A stretch of DNA of 64,000 nucleotides, from the NCBI GenBank assembly GCA_025667525.1, contig CM046875.1:292001147-292065146 (forward strand). Direction: 5' to 3'. Positions 36,077 to 47,477 of this stretch are shown one piece after another. A program made the position numbers and the translations under genes. Position 1 is the stretch's first letter. Every line of letters begins with the position of its first letter. This DNA is from Glebionis coronaria. Its lineage: Eukaryota; Streptophyta; Magnoliopsida; Asterales; Asteraceae. The notes beneath the pieces were generated by a model. It made no database searches. It was given only the letters and a program-made list of their open reading frames with translations, and was not told the DNA's origin.

Positions 36077-38382
36077 GAGGTTTGAACCCTTTATCTCAAA
36101 ATCTGTCAAAAATTTGGATATTTGTGATATTTGAGTTCTGCTTGTGTATGTGTTGTCCTTGGGCTCCAAATCTTGTTGTTTTTGTTTAAGTTTCATGTTT
36201 TGATGCTTATGTATGCATGTGCTAACCTAAATCCAACTTTTGATTTGAAAATATAAAGGGGTGTTTGGGTCAACTGCATATTGAAGTCATAGTGTTATTG
36301 GTTAAGTGTTTGCTGTTGAATATTGCCAGTTCTTATTTAAGAAGTGTAATAGAATGATAATCTGCAAGTTTTATGCTTTTGAACACCTAAATCAAACATA
36401 TGCTTATAAAATCTTGATTAAGTGGTATTTTGCACTGTGATTTGGTGCACACCTAGTTCTAGGCTTAGACTTAGGTTAAAAGTGATAAATCATACCTAAC
36501 ATAACCTAATAAAGAGATTTAGGTGTTTAAATTTGGCTATGTGGTCAAGTATATCAGCATTGTCAAAACTGCATGTTCTTAGTTCATCAGTAACTTTTTT
36601 GTGCTTGAATCTTGAGCTAGACCTTGAACCATTGCATGAAACCTGTTTAAATTTATTCATTTGAATTTATTATAGCTTGTGTATGCTTTTGGTGTAATTT
36701 GGTTGGCTGGATCTTGCTAAACTACTTATTGAGTGTAATCTGCTTATTGTTTATATCTGGTGATAAATTGAATTAACTACACTGATTGGCTGATTGGAAG
36801 TGTGATTTCTTTGTTGTTCTCGACTCCTTGTGATTCCTTGATCACAAGGGTGCCTTGTTTGTAACTTGATTCCAACAAAAAGTCATATAAGACAAAAAGT
36901 CAAAAAGGTCAAGCAGGGGGAAAAGTTCCTACTGCTCAACATCCAAAACTAGCCCCTGCTAGTGTAAATTATCATTCAACTTATTCATAAGCCAAATTGG
37001 CTTATCCAGACTTGCACCAACTTATTTTTTGTGATAGATCTTCCTCATTTGACCCATTTATTTGATCTGGAGCTTATTAGACATTGACTTTTTGATTATT
37101 TAGCTTATTCTGCTTATTCTGGCTTATTTCTTGTGATTATTTGAAACTTATTTATTATTTAGCTTAATTAAGTCATTTAAAAGCTTTTGAAAGTTGAATC
37201 AGCACTTGAGGTGGTCTAGAACTAAAAAACGACTATTTTGTCATTTTGTGAAGAAAGTCTTGGCTTATTTCATGCTTATTTCTTGTGCTTTTTCCAATTT
37301 TATTTTTACAGATCTCTTAAGTAACTCAAAAGAAGCTTGTGTGTCAAATTTTAGCTTATGGCATCAGCTTATAGCTTAATGGGCCAAAAAGTCATTAAGA
37401 ATAAACTGCTTTGAAATAAGCTAGCTTAAACACATTTTCAGCTTTTGGGCCTTCAAATTTTGTTCTTAAAATCAAATTTTAAGTCAGATAGGAGCTTTTT
37501 GGCTTATTTGGACAACATTTTTCTTATTGGGCCAATTTGAGCCCATTAAGGGACTGTTTGGACTTTTAGCCCATTTCTAGGCCCAATAGGGGTATTTTGT
37601 AATTTCAACTTCATTTCTGTATTATTTAGGTTAAAATAAACTAGTTTGCAACTTTTTAGAATTTATTATAAATTTTGGATTTTTATTAATATTTTATTAA
37701 TATTTTATTATTAAAAACTAAAATTTAGATTTTTCAAAGTTTTTCATTTTTCTTAGATCAAATAAATTAAGTTAGAATTTTTACAATTTTTAGAATATTT
37801 TTATTGTTATTAGATAAATTTTTAGAATTATTTGAAGTTTTAATAGTTTTTAATTGTTTTAAATAGTTTTTATTAATTTAAAATTTTCAAAAACATTCTT
37901 AAATTTAGTTAAGTCATTTTAGAGGTTTACAAGTGAAAAAATCTCATTTTGGGCTTTTTATTAATTAAATTGATTTTTTGGGCTTTAATTAGCATTAAAA
38001 AATTATTATTTAATTAAATAAAAGGTTTGAGTGATTTTTGATTTTTTGTAAACTCTAATTACATTTTTTAGGATTTATTGCAATTTTCTAGGAATTTTTA
38101 GGGTAAATTTTTAATTTTGTCACTTTTTACGGTTTTACGTGCACGACTATTCGTCTTTGTTTAATTCATAATCGTAACTGTCATTCCCTTCTAATCTCTT
38201 TTCTTCTTTTCATTTCTCATCAATATAATCACAAACCATTAATCATCTCTCTACACAACACACTAGCCTCCTTGAGAACGATCCCCACTTTGGGTCATAA
38301 GTGCTTTGGTTTTCCTAAACCGACACTTAATACTTTCCACTTTTACGCTATTTTCCTAAAGAGTAGTAAAAACACTACATCA
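36077..38382 (+). repeat. Athila-0 5' LTR, right part
   Basis: It completes the LTR begun at 30. It contains CCCCTGCT-type motifs at 36912-36962, an A/T-rich tract (37660-38090) and the conserved terminal block ending ACTACATCA. It is homologous in layout to the Athila-1 and Athila-2 LTR ends. No gene is visible. Confidence 0.87.
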
Positions 38383-38385
38383 TTT

Positions 38386-38403
38386 TGGCGCCGCTGCCGG
38401 GGA
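38386..38403 (+). other. Athila-0 primer binding site, tRNA-Asp type
   Basis: TGGCGCCGCTGCCGGGGA, identical to the Athila-1 site, three bases after the LTR end. Confidence 0.88.
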
Positions 38404-39131
38404 GGCGTGTTGTGTTTTGATTTGGACAATTGTTGTTTTTATATAGCCATAATATCAATTTGTATTAGTAGCACTCTACTAATACGTATTATCGGTTTTC
38501 GTTTTTTTGTGTGAATACTATTACTATATTGTATACGTAGAACAATAAATTCACAAGTACTCCAAAAGTATGAAAACACAACCTTGATTGGGAGGTCATT
38601 ACTCAATCATTGTATTCGAATCTCAAACAAGAAATAAAAGGCAAAATAGATAAATACTTTCGTGAAGCTTAATTTTGAAAAACACAAACTATAAGGTCGG
38701 TATGAGGCGAGTATTATAAAATATACCCTAAGGAAAAAGGCTCTTAAGTGCTTCGCACCGCCTCGTTTCCCCGCTTGCTTGTGCGTGTTTAGATAAAAAG
38801 GGCTAATCGAGGGTTTGCCAACCAAAGTATTATCTAAGTATCATATATATTTTCTTGGTTTCATTTGATTAAACCCTCTTGAACGTTTTGGTGTTCCACC
38901 AACGTTCTAAAGTCATCGAAGATGTTCACTTCACGTGATCGTTTTCATTCCTTGAGGCTTCTTTAATCAAGAGATTTGATTAAGGAGGAGATTTGTAGAT
39001 TTTTGTCTACTTAATACAATCACAAAAATCCAACAAAAAAGTAAAAACAATCAGAAACCACAAAAAAATTGGAATAAATAAAAACACCAAAAAAATCTTC
39101 TTTGCTCATCCCCACGTTGTACGTGACGTTT
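38404..39131 (+). other. Athila-0 untranslated leader
   Basis: It is homologous to the Athila-2 leader and shows the same 'cttcgcaccgcctcg' block near 38751-38766. There is no gene. Confidence 0.75.
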
Positions 39132-40597
39132 ATGCTTACTCGTAATCAAGCAAGACGTGCATGTAAACGAAAAAACCAAAAGGAGTCAACACCTACTCCT
39201 TATCTTTCTAGTGAGGAGTCTCCTATTGACGAACCTATCGTAGAATAAGAACCAACCATGGCGAATTGAACTATGATGGAGTGACTTCAAGCACCCACCG
39301 AGGGTTATTGAGAGGCTATTGTGATTCCCGCTATCCTTGCGGAGAATTTTGAAGTTAAAACGGGTTTGTTGTCGATGATCCAAAACAACAAATTCCGTGG
39401 TGATGAAAAGGACAACCCGCACAACCATATCCACCAATTCAATCATGTTACCGCCACTTGCAAATTTAAGGATGTTTCTAATGACTCGATTAAGATGATG
39501 CTTTTTCCGTATTCCTTAGCGGGGCCCGCTAAATTTTGGTTAGAGAAAGAGCCACCCAATTATATATTGACGTGGAACGATCTCGTTTCCAAGTTTGTGA
39601 ACCAATTTTTTCCGCCCTCTAAGATTACGCATTTGAAAAACGAGATTTCAAAATTTTCAAAAGAATTTAATGAGACTTTTTCAACGGTTTGGAATAGGTT
39701 TAAGGAAATGTTACATGAGTGTCCTCATCACGGTTTTTCCGACTTGCATCAAATTGACACGTTTTACAATGGTTTAAATGATCATGAAAGGGATTATCTA
39801 AATGTCGCCGCGGGTGGTAATTGTTTTGTGTAAAACGGTTGAGGAAGCGTTGTTGATAATTGAGAATAGATCTAAGGTGTATAGTCCTCGTAAGACATCG
39901 AGTGTTCGTTAGGCTTCGTCTTCAGCTTAACCTTTCTTTGTCCAATACCATCGATGCTTGCCAAATTGAGGCGAACTTGGAAAACAAAATCTTTGATAAG
40001 CTTAAAGGTCTTTTAATTGAATTCAAAGTTGGAGAACAAAGTGCTCCCGCTACGGCTAAAGCGGTTGAGGTTTCATGTATGTATTATGGTTGAGGTCGTG
40101 ATTTCTCCGAGTGCATTACCAACGGTGGTAACACTTCGAGTTCCTACACGGCCACGGGAACTTACAACCAAAACGGTCAAGTTACCCGCTCCAATCAATT
40201 GACTCCACCGGGTTTTGCTCCCAATCAAAATGCTAACAACAACTATCGAAACAATCAAGTTGGTTTTAAAAACAATTACAAAGGGAACTATGGGAATCAA
40301 GGGGTTAATAATCAAGTTTCAAATAAAAATCAAAACAATGATTTTCAAAACAACAACAAGGGTTTGCAAACTTTGAAAGATCTTCCAAATGAATTTGTTG
40401 AATACGCTAATGGAAACGATGCTAGGTTTGACAACATTCAAAGAGAAATCATTAGCCTAAAATACGAGTTTAAGAACGACTTGAAGAAGGAGTTAAAAAA
40501 CGAGTTAGCAAATGAGCTTAAAATCCATACAAACAAAATGGAAGGGAATGTAACTAGGTTACAAAAAAACCAACAAAAAATGGAACAAGGGCAACAT
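39132..40597 (+). pseudogene. Athila-0 gag, degraded and truncated
   Basis: It starts at ATG 39132 (MLTRNQA). Four stops interrupt the N-terminal part (39246, 39267, 39282, 39309). The Retrotrans_gag block (SLAGPAKFWLEKEPP ... FKEMLHECPHHGF) is intact at 39510-39745. A 1-bp insertion near 39823 shifts frame, and another shift follows before 39930. The zinc knuckle has lost ligands (CMYYG-stop-GRDFSEC near 40075). The later frame has the Asn-rich stretch and the ELKNELANELK helix also seen in Athila-2. It is cut at 40597 by the Sire-M LTR. It is more decayed than the Athila-2 copy. Confidence 0.85.
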
Positions 40598-41121
40598 AGT
40601 TGATCCCAAACTCAGATCTTAAACCTTTATAGCTTGTTTAAGGGTTGTGATAGAAAGAATAAAATCAATCTAACACTAGAGAAACTTTGCAATACAAAGT
40701 AACTAAACAAGATGCGGAATGTAGTGTTTAGCACAAGAACAAATGATTAAAGAAAACGTTAAACTTTAATATATCAAAGATATACAAATACCCAATAATG
40801 GTATTAGGGTTACAAAACCTTAACGTATGAAATGAAAGACAATAGAGAAAAGACACACATTGCATGATGAGCTAGTGAGTCCTTTTATAGCACAAGGACT
40901 CACGTACAAGATTACTACTAACAAACTTGGAAAGTATCTTGGAGTAGTAACAGAAACGCGTAATAATATATTCCAAGTTTATCTCTAGCGGCAGGGCCTT
41001 TGACTTCAGTAGGGGAACCAATCCCCCTGCCTTTGTTATTTAGCAGGGGGAACTTACTCTAGCAGGGGAACCATTGACCAACTAGCAGGGGTAACTAATG
41101 TACTTATATTTATTCCCAACA
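40598..41121 (-). repeat. Sire-M 3' LTR
   Basis: It shares its ends and general layout with the Sire-P and tandem copia LTRs but differs internally. In place of the CGCTGACAAG cluster it has AGCAGGGG-type motifs at about 40988-41095. Confidence 0.82.
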
Positions 41122-41131
41122 ATCCTCCCCT
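41122..41131 (-). other. Sire-M polypurine tract
   Basis: AGGGGAGGAT on the minus strand directly abuts the LTR, identical to the tandem copia tract. Confidence 0.75.
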
Positions 41132-41149
41132 AAACTTGTGCTTTCTCCT

Positions 41150-43411
41150 AAACAAAAGTTTCTGAATAAATGCTAGCTGATGAGGGTGCTTACAAAGTTC
41201 CTGGCCAAAGCTGACTATGCATCATCCTTACCAGATCATAAGCAACAGGTGCTTTAGCATCTACAATCAAGTCAGCATGTGCTAATTTCTTCAAGGTCTC
41301 CTGGTTGAAAGGATAGTAACGATGATTGATCAATTAAACACTTACCCCTTCCATCACTATCTCATAGACCCCAGAATTGGTAAACAGCTTCCAATACAAC
41401 AGATTTCCTCCATTTACTGCATCAAATATGGGATCAAACAATTCATGCTCATACATCCTATGCATGCACTCCTAAATCACCCAATCCTTCTCTACACCAT
41501 CCATAGTAGGAGGTTTTGCAGCAAAGGTCTTCTTCAAAATCTTCCATAGATCTTCTAAGTCCTCACTATCCAAGGTTTGAAACATGATATCTAGACTTAG
41601 AAATGTCTGTGCTGTATTGTCAGCTCTTGTAAGCTTCCACCAAGTCCTTCCCCTGTGTTCATAAACAGCATATTCCACAATGGCAAATTTCTTCCCAAGC
41701 TCATTAGGTGAGACTTGATCATTTTCCTACACAATTAGCTGTTTATCAATTTCTTCATTTGTGGGACGTTGAGACTCCTTAGTAACTATGCCAACTTTTT
41801 CCATCCTTTTGAGTCTTTTGGCTTCCCTTTGTGCATTGAGTACAGACCTCTCAATTGCTGGAAAACATTCACATGTTTGATGTGATACCCTACTTGTGAT
41901 GATGCACCTGCTTGGGATGATGCACCTGCTTGTGTAGTTTCTAATATTATTCCTTTAGCCTTTCTTTTTCTGGATTCCCTAGCTTTCTGTAGCACTTCAT
42001 TTTGCCTCCTGAGATACTCAGCTTCCTCAGGAGAGTTGATAGTCATGAAGTCTTCCACATTTAATTCTCTTAAAACTGGTCTGACTGCCTTCTCTATATC
42101 CCCCAAATTCATGTCTGTGAAATCACCATCCTTCCACTTCTTATGTCTTTTGAGCAAAACTTTGTAGTGTGCAAGCCTCCCCTTCTCAGACTTCAAATAT
42201 TTTTCTTTCTGAATCTGATTTTCCCTTCTTTCCAGATATTCATTTTGATACTTGTAAACAATACTAATCAATTCATACCTGTCTTCCAAAGGAGCATTCA
42301 CCAACTTCTTTTCCCATTGTTTTAGAAACTCTTGAACATGAGGCACCTTGTCATCTAATTCTCTATGCATGATTTCAATCTGCTTAAGCATCTCCTTGGG
42401 CCTCATCTTTTGCATTCTCTGATCCTACATATCAATCTCCTCTTGTTGCATTCTCAGAGCAACATGTTCATCATATTCTTCTTGATCCCTTTGCTGTTCA
42501 GGAGTTTTGTGCTTGTACTTTTTCTTCTTGGGCTGTTCCTACATGATCCCTTTTCCCTTATCTTTTGGATCCACTGCTGGTGCTGATTTGGCTTTAGGTG
42601 TAGGTTCTTTAATTGTGATCCCCTTCTGAGCTGGTTGCCTTTTCTTCCTAACAAATGTTTGAGTGATAGGCTTAGCAGGGGAAAGACTTACAACAGTGGG
42701 ATCTGTTACAGCAGGGGAAATTTTTGAAGCAGGGGCTTCTTCTTGATTGCCCATAGTTAGCAATGTTTGAGCAATCTCTTTTGTTGCATCCCTTTGTCAC
42801 TTCCTTTCTCAGCACTTCCTTTCTCAGTCCCTTTCTCAACACTTGTTATCTTTCCTTGTTCTAAACCCTAACCACCAGGATATTCATACCACTGAGTAGA
42901 TTCTTCTGTATTAGGAACTTCCTCCCCTTTGGAAGCATCCTCATCTGTAGATATGATAAGCATGGTCTTTCTCCTCCCCTCAAGTGTAGCAAGTCTGGTT
43001 TCCAAATTATTGATAACCAGACCTTGCTTTTTGACAGTTTGTACAAGTTGTGCATTCTGCTTTTTCAAGCTCATGCACATATTCGTCAATTCCAAAATGG
43101 TCATTGGTTGCATGCTGCTCTCAACCCTAGAAGGGAATTTCTCCCCTTTTTGGGTATCATTGAGTGAGGGAGAGGACTTACTGATGGTGTCACTATCCTG
43201 CTCACCCCTTGAGGATGAGACAGTAGTGGCAGCCAAACCCTCAGTGTGCTCCAACCTTTTTGAGGCTCTCCTCTCTGCTACTTGTGAAGATTCACCAGGC
43301 AAGGGAGACCTGGCAAACCTGGATTTAGTTCTCCTTTCATGTTTTAGATCAGCAGGGGGTAGAGTACTGGCAGGGGGTAGTTTCTTGGCAGCGGAATCAG
43401 AAGGTTTGTGT
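41150..43411 (-). pseudogene. Sire-M extra ORF downstream of pol (env-like position), broken and N-truncated
   Basis: Read right to left: a basic/Ser-rich segment, then the conserved block QPMTILELTNMCMSLKKQNA (about 43040-43100), a coiled coil, a stop at 42868, and a frameshift near 42793. Next come a Pro/Lys-rich linker (KPITQTFVRKKRQPAQKG), stops near 42539 and 42424, and a helical charged domain (42415-41810). After a frameshift near 41800 comes HRGRTWWKLTRAD ... DLEDLWKILKK (about 41560-41660). I recall this arrangement from ORFs that follow pol in Asteraceae copia elements; their function is not established. The first part is missing because Sire-P inserted there. Confidence 0.7.
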
Positions 43412-43926
43412 TGTTGGGAATAAAATATAGCCAGTTCACTTGAGCGCTGACAAGAGTAAAACAAGCGTTGATAGGAAGAAAACAAACGCTCACAGAGCAA
43501 GCGTTGACAAGAAGAAGTCAAGTGTTGATACATTGAAGAGAAGCACTGATGGAAAAATTTAGTCTACGTGTATATTGTTTCTAGTTTGTTTCTAGTAAAG
43601 ATAAGTTCAACATTGTATTTTCTATAATTATCTTTACCTAGAATAGTTGATACGTAGACTCTTGTACAAGGCTTCTTATGTCTATAAAAGAAGACCTTTA
43701 GGTTATGTTTCTAATAAGTTTTCCTACGTTAAATACTTTCATTGTAAGCAAGTTTGTTATTATTAATCAAGTGAAAGTTTGTTTACATCTTTGTGTGTTC
43801 TTGTTTAAGTGTTTATTCAGCATAACACTTAGATTACTTTATACATATACAAAGGTTTATTTACGTCTATAACTTGATCTAATCTCGTATACACAAAGCT
43901 AAATCGATCTAAGTTTGGGATCAACA
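43412..43926 (+). repeat. Sire-P 5' LTR
   Basis: 515 bp running TGTTGGGAATAAA...GGGATCAACA. Six motif copies of the type RGCGYTGACAAG lie at about 43443-43553. TATA (TATAAAAG) is at 43683-43690. It ends two bases before the primer site. Confidence 0.92.
43683..43690 (+). promoter_or_regulatory. TATA box of Sire-P LTR
   Basis: TATAAAAG lies about 270 bp into the LTR and about 240 bp before its end. The tandem copia LTRs have TATAAAA at the same relative place (1988-1994, minus). The motif cluster lies 130-240 bp upstream of it, in U3. Confidence 0.65.
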
Positions 43927-43928
43927 AG

Positions 43929-43940
43929 TGGTATCAGAGC
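43929..43940 (+). other. Sire-P primer binding site, tRNA-iMet type
   Basis: TGGTATCAGAGC lies two bases after the LTR. Confidence 0.95.
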
Positions 43941-44023
43941 TTGTTGAGAAACTTTTGATCTTAAAGAACACAAGAACCCTAAAATCACAAAAACCCTAAT
44001 TTTCACAAAACCCTAAAAATATC

Positions 44024-45660
44024 ATGTCCAATCCAGAAGTCAATCCCACCTCCTCAAACCCTAGCATCAAGATTCCCATGCTTGATGCAAACAACTTTGA
44101 GCTATGGAAGTTCAACTTTGAGCAGTATTTGGGGATCTATGACTATACTCTATGGGAGATTATTGAATATGGGAACACATTCAATAAAGCTGAAAAGATT
44201 GCTAATGCCATTGCTGCAAGAACTGCTGTTGCTGGATGTCCAGAAGCAGATAAGAAAGAAAAACCTGATGATGGTAGAGCTGTGTCTGCTGAAGACATAG
44301 CAAAGAAGAGTGTTGATATGAAAACAATATTCTGAAACTCTCTTTGGGACAAGAGAACCAGCATAAATATAGAGGTTATGAATCTGCAAAAGACCTTTGG
44401 GCAGCTCTTGAAGTTTCATATGGTGGCAATGATGATACTAAGGAAGAGAAGAAGAAGCAACTCATGCATGAGTATGCTGTTTTCAAGGCTCAACCTAATG
44501 AGAAGCTTAGCAGTATGAGAAGCAGACTGCTTGAAATTACAAGCAAGCTGTCCTTCATGGGGACACAAGTTGATGATGTTGACATTATTGCCACTTTTCT
44601 TAAAAGCCTTGGTGATGCGTGGAAGATTGAGGCAAGATCTATACTTGCCAACAACACTCACAAAAGTTCTACTTTTGATGATATCTACAACAAACTGAGG
44701 CTGTTGGAGAATGAAACTCTTTTGGAGCATGGAAGTAAGTCTACCAACAGCAACATGGCCTTCTTCTCACATACTGAAGGCCAATTTGATCAGAAGGACT
44801 CTTACATGCACCAAGTTACTGGATCAACATGTGTCAACGCTGGAACATATCCTTTCAACGCCTCACATTCAGACGCTGACACATACAAAAGTGACTCACC
44901 AAGGGTTAAGCCTGCTGGTTTGGATCTGGATACTGTGTGTGCTTACATTGCTTCTTCGCCCAATGGTTCAGTGATTACATATGAGCACCTTGAGCAAATA
45001 AGTGATGAGCACTTGGAAGAGATGGATATAAAGTGGAACATGGCTCTTGCAAGTATAAGAGCAAACAGGTGGAATAGGAGGTTTAATAAGAAGATGACCT
45101 TTAATGCAAAGGACACTGCTGGATTTGACAAATCCAAGGTCGAGTGCTACAATTGTCATCGTATGGGGCACTTCATGAGGGAATACAGATCTCCAAGAAG
45201 ATCTGATGCTGGCAAACCCTCAAGCCAAATTTTTAAGGCTCAGGATCCTAAGGCCATGGTTGCAGTGTAAGAAATTGATGGTATTGGATGGGACTGGAGC
45301 TATTTGGCTAAGGATGGGGAAGAGGATAAAGCTTTGGTTGGTGAGATAGAAGAAGAAGAGCATGTTCAATATGCTCTCATGGCACACTCCTCCTCTTCAT
45401 CAGATAATGAGGTATACGATGATGCTTTTTGTAGTGAGGGTTGTAGGTTAAATACTGAAAAACTTAACAAAGAGGTTTCAAGATTGTTAAGTGATGTGAG
45501 TACTGAGAGATGCAAATTGTCTAACTATCAAATTGCTCTCACTCAAACAGAAAAGACAGTTTTTTAAGTATAAGAAAATGGAATTTGACTTAAAAGATAA
45601 AATAAATATCTTAAAATATGAGTTAAATGCTAGTAATGATATTAGAAACATCATGGATAG
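44024..45660 (+). pseudogene. Sire-P gag, N-terminal part (frameshifts, one stop), split by a chromovirus
   Basis: The start ATG 44024 is 84 bp after the primer site. A capsid-type UBN2-like domain (DANNFELWKFNFEQYL) is followed by a 1-bp frameshift at about 44325-44333 and continues as HKYRGYESAKDLWAALE in the next frame. A zinc knuckle CYNCHRMGHFMREY (about 45148) has its last Cys replaced by Tyr. A stop TAA is at 45268-45270, then WDWSYLAKDGEED and an acidic, Ser-rich stretch. A frameshift lies in a T6 run near 45560, then a coiled coil (KKMEFDLKDKINIL). At 45660 the gene is split. The frame resumes at 52811, and removing 7150 bp restores phase, so the insertion came after the other coding was laid down. 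Confidence 0.85.
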
Positions 45661-47477
45661 TGTAACACCCCACTTGGATAAGTGGACCGTTACATGTATT
45701 TATGGCGTGTCATCAAAGCATAAGGTAAATGTCCTAAAACATTAACTGACCATAACGGAAATACCGGAATTAAACAGCGGTAATCCAAACATAAGCTCAA
45801 AACATGAAAACTAAATGCTGAAGAAATGGACTAAACAATGTCCAAATAAGAACAGTAATATAAGAAGTGCATACAGTAAAGAAGTCTGAACGGCTTCCAT
45901 CCAATGCACATGCTCTCACAATCTTAAGAGTGTTTTCGTGAATTATTTTATTCTTGAAATACTGTATGTATATAAACTGATAAATCTGAGTATTCTAATC
46001 TCTAGTTAATGTATTCCTGTTCTATTATTAATTTCGGTATAACACGTATTCTGATGTTATAATATTTCCATATTTAGTAACCTGTTAATAATAGAAAGTT
46101 TCCTACATTAGATAGGTTTCCAAATTTGTTTCCTTGAAATAAATCATTAATTTAAATCGTAAATTAAATCCGACTTTTAAGTAGTTAAACTGACAAAGTA
46201 AATCAATTTAGTCTTCCTAATTAAATAGTAAAATAACAATATATTTGACTTTACTTTTAAAACTTATTTATAAAATGATTTAAAAAATTAAATAATTCCC
46301 ACTATTAGTCTTCATTTCCCACTGCTTGCACTTTGAGTTCCCACTGTTTGGTTACCAGTTCCCACTGCTAGTTATGTCTACTCCTTGCTGAAAGCTATTA
46401 ACCCACTGTTTTTATTTTGTTCCCACCGTTAGTGTTTTCTGCTTATAATCCCAAACACCCCTGCTGGAAACTGCAGTCCCAAACACACCCCTGCTAGAAC
46501 TGCAGCCCCAAACGCACCCCTACTATCAAAACAAAACCCCAAACGCCCCCTGCTAAAACTTGGTTGTGTCTGATCAAACGCGAGCACCACCGAGACTCGA
46601 TGTCTCGGCTGGTCAGCCACAAAAATACCACCACGCACCATTTCATGGTTTGCGATTGGTTCTAGATCGACCACACCGAGACCCTTGTTAATCACAGCCA
46701 ACCCGGCACCCTTATTCATTAAAATTCGTTTCTATAATTCTTAATTTAAAACCAATTCGTGATTAAACGAGATACCTGTAATTTGAGAGAGAGTGACGAT
46801 GATGCACGAATCAAATGAGAGAAACGAGGCCGAGACCCTTCCTTTTTTTTTGATTACAATCGGCGCCCATTTTTCCTTTTTCTTCTTCTTTTTTTTGTGT
46901 GTCGGCAGGAACAAGAAACCTAATCGTTCTTATTATATTTTTTTTTTATTTAAGTTAAAGTGAAAAAATGGTAACTTGTTTCCCCGTGTTTTTGTTTTCC
47001 CAACGGGCTGGGCTCAAGGCCCAAGGACTCCTCTCATTTTTTTAAACAAACCGTCAGCCCAGGTATATTTTTGTGGTTTCCTTTTTATTTTCACTACTAC
47101 AATTGTCGTGTATTCTTGTTTTCTTACCCGTGTTTCCATTCCTGAAACATAGTGATTATTTTATGCGTAATAATACATACATAATCTTTCCTGACATTTA
47201 ATAATTATTATTCTAAATAATTAAACTTGTAATTCAATTAAAGCTGAGACTGTGTATTTTAATATTCGTGGATTTTTTAAAGATTGCTTCGTGTTAGTGT
47301 ATTAATCCTCGCGGATATATTCTGACGTGAATTATTTATTTCCTGAGTAAATAATGTTTTCGTAATCCTTGCTTTAACACTATTATTTATTATCAGAATA
47401 AATAATTACGTAACGTTTAAATTAAATCTGTGATTGTCCAAAATTAATGTTCGAGGACTTTCAAAGCGGGTTTTACA
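45661..47477 (-). repeat. Chromovirus 3' LTR (internally deleted)
   Basis: It matches the right LTR except for about 881 bp (50354-51234) missing between 'cttaagagtg' and 'ttttcgtga'. It contains a 30-bp tandem repeat with CCCCTGCT cores at 46458, 46488, 46517 (CCCCTACT) and 46547, and CCCACTGCT-type variants at 46319-46420. There is no gene. Confidence 0.85.

Larger units (their letters stand above)
30..40597 (+). mobile_element. Athila-0: Athila-like Ty3/gypsy retrotransposon, 5' part, interrupted
   Basis: This is the outermost element. Its 5' LTR begins TGATGAGACTGC at 30 and ends ACATCA at 38382, so it has TGATG/CATCA inverted ends. The LTR is interrupted by the tandem copia 1732-36071; without it the LTR is about 4.0 kb. 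It is followed by a tRNA-Asp-type primer site typical of Athila and by a gag homologous to that of Athila-2. The element is cut at 40597 by another copia (Sire-M). Its protease, any pol and its 3' LTR are not in the window. The Athila assignment rests on the PBS, the gag family and the long LTR. Confidence 0.8.
40598..43411 (-). mobile_element. Sire-M: copia element, minus strand, 3' part only
   Basis: The 3' LTR is 40598-41121 (524 bp), ending TATTCCCAACA like the other Sirevirus-like LTRs; its other terminus is mutated (AGTTGATCCC for TGTTGATCCC). It is followed on the right by the purine tract and a broken extra ORF. At 43412 it is interrupted by Sire-P. The remainder, with pol, gag and the 5' LTR, must lie right of the window. 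The candidate TSD is aacat (40593-40597), unverified. Confidence 0.8.

Noticed and set aside
42929..43423. 164-aa plus-strand ORF
   Set aside because: It is antisense to the Sire-M extra ORF, whose conserved MELT block shows the minus strand is coding.
46429..46719. Minus-strand ORFs in the chromovirus LTRs (also 51732-52036)
   Set aside because: They occur in both LTRs over the 30-bp tandem repeat and show no domain; the open frame is a by-product of the repeat.
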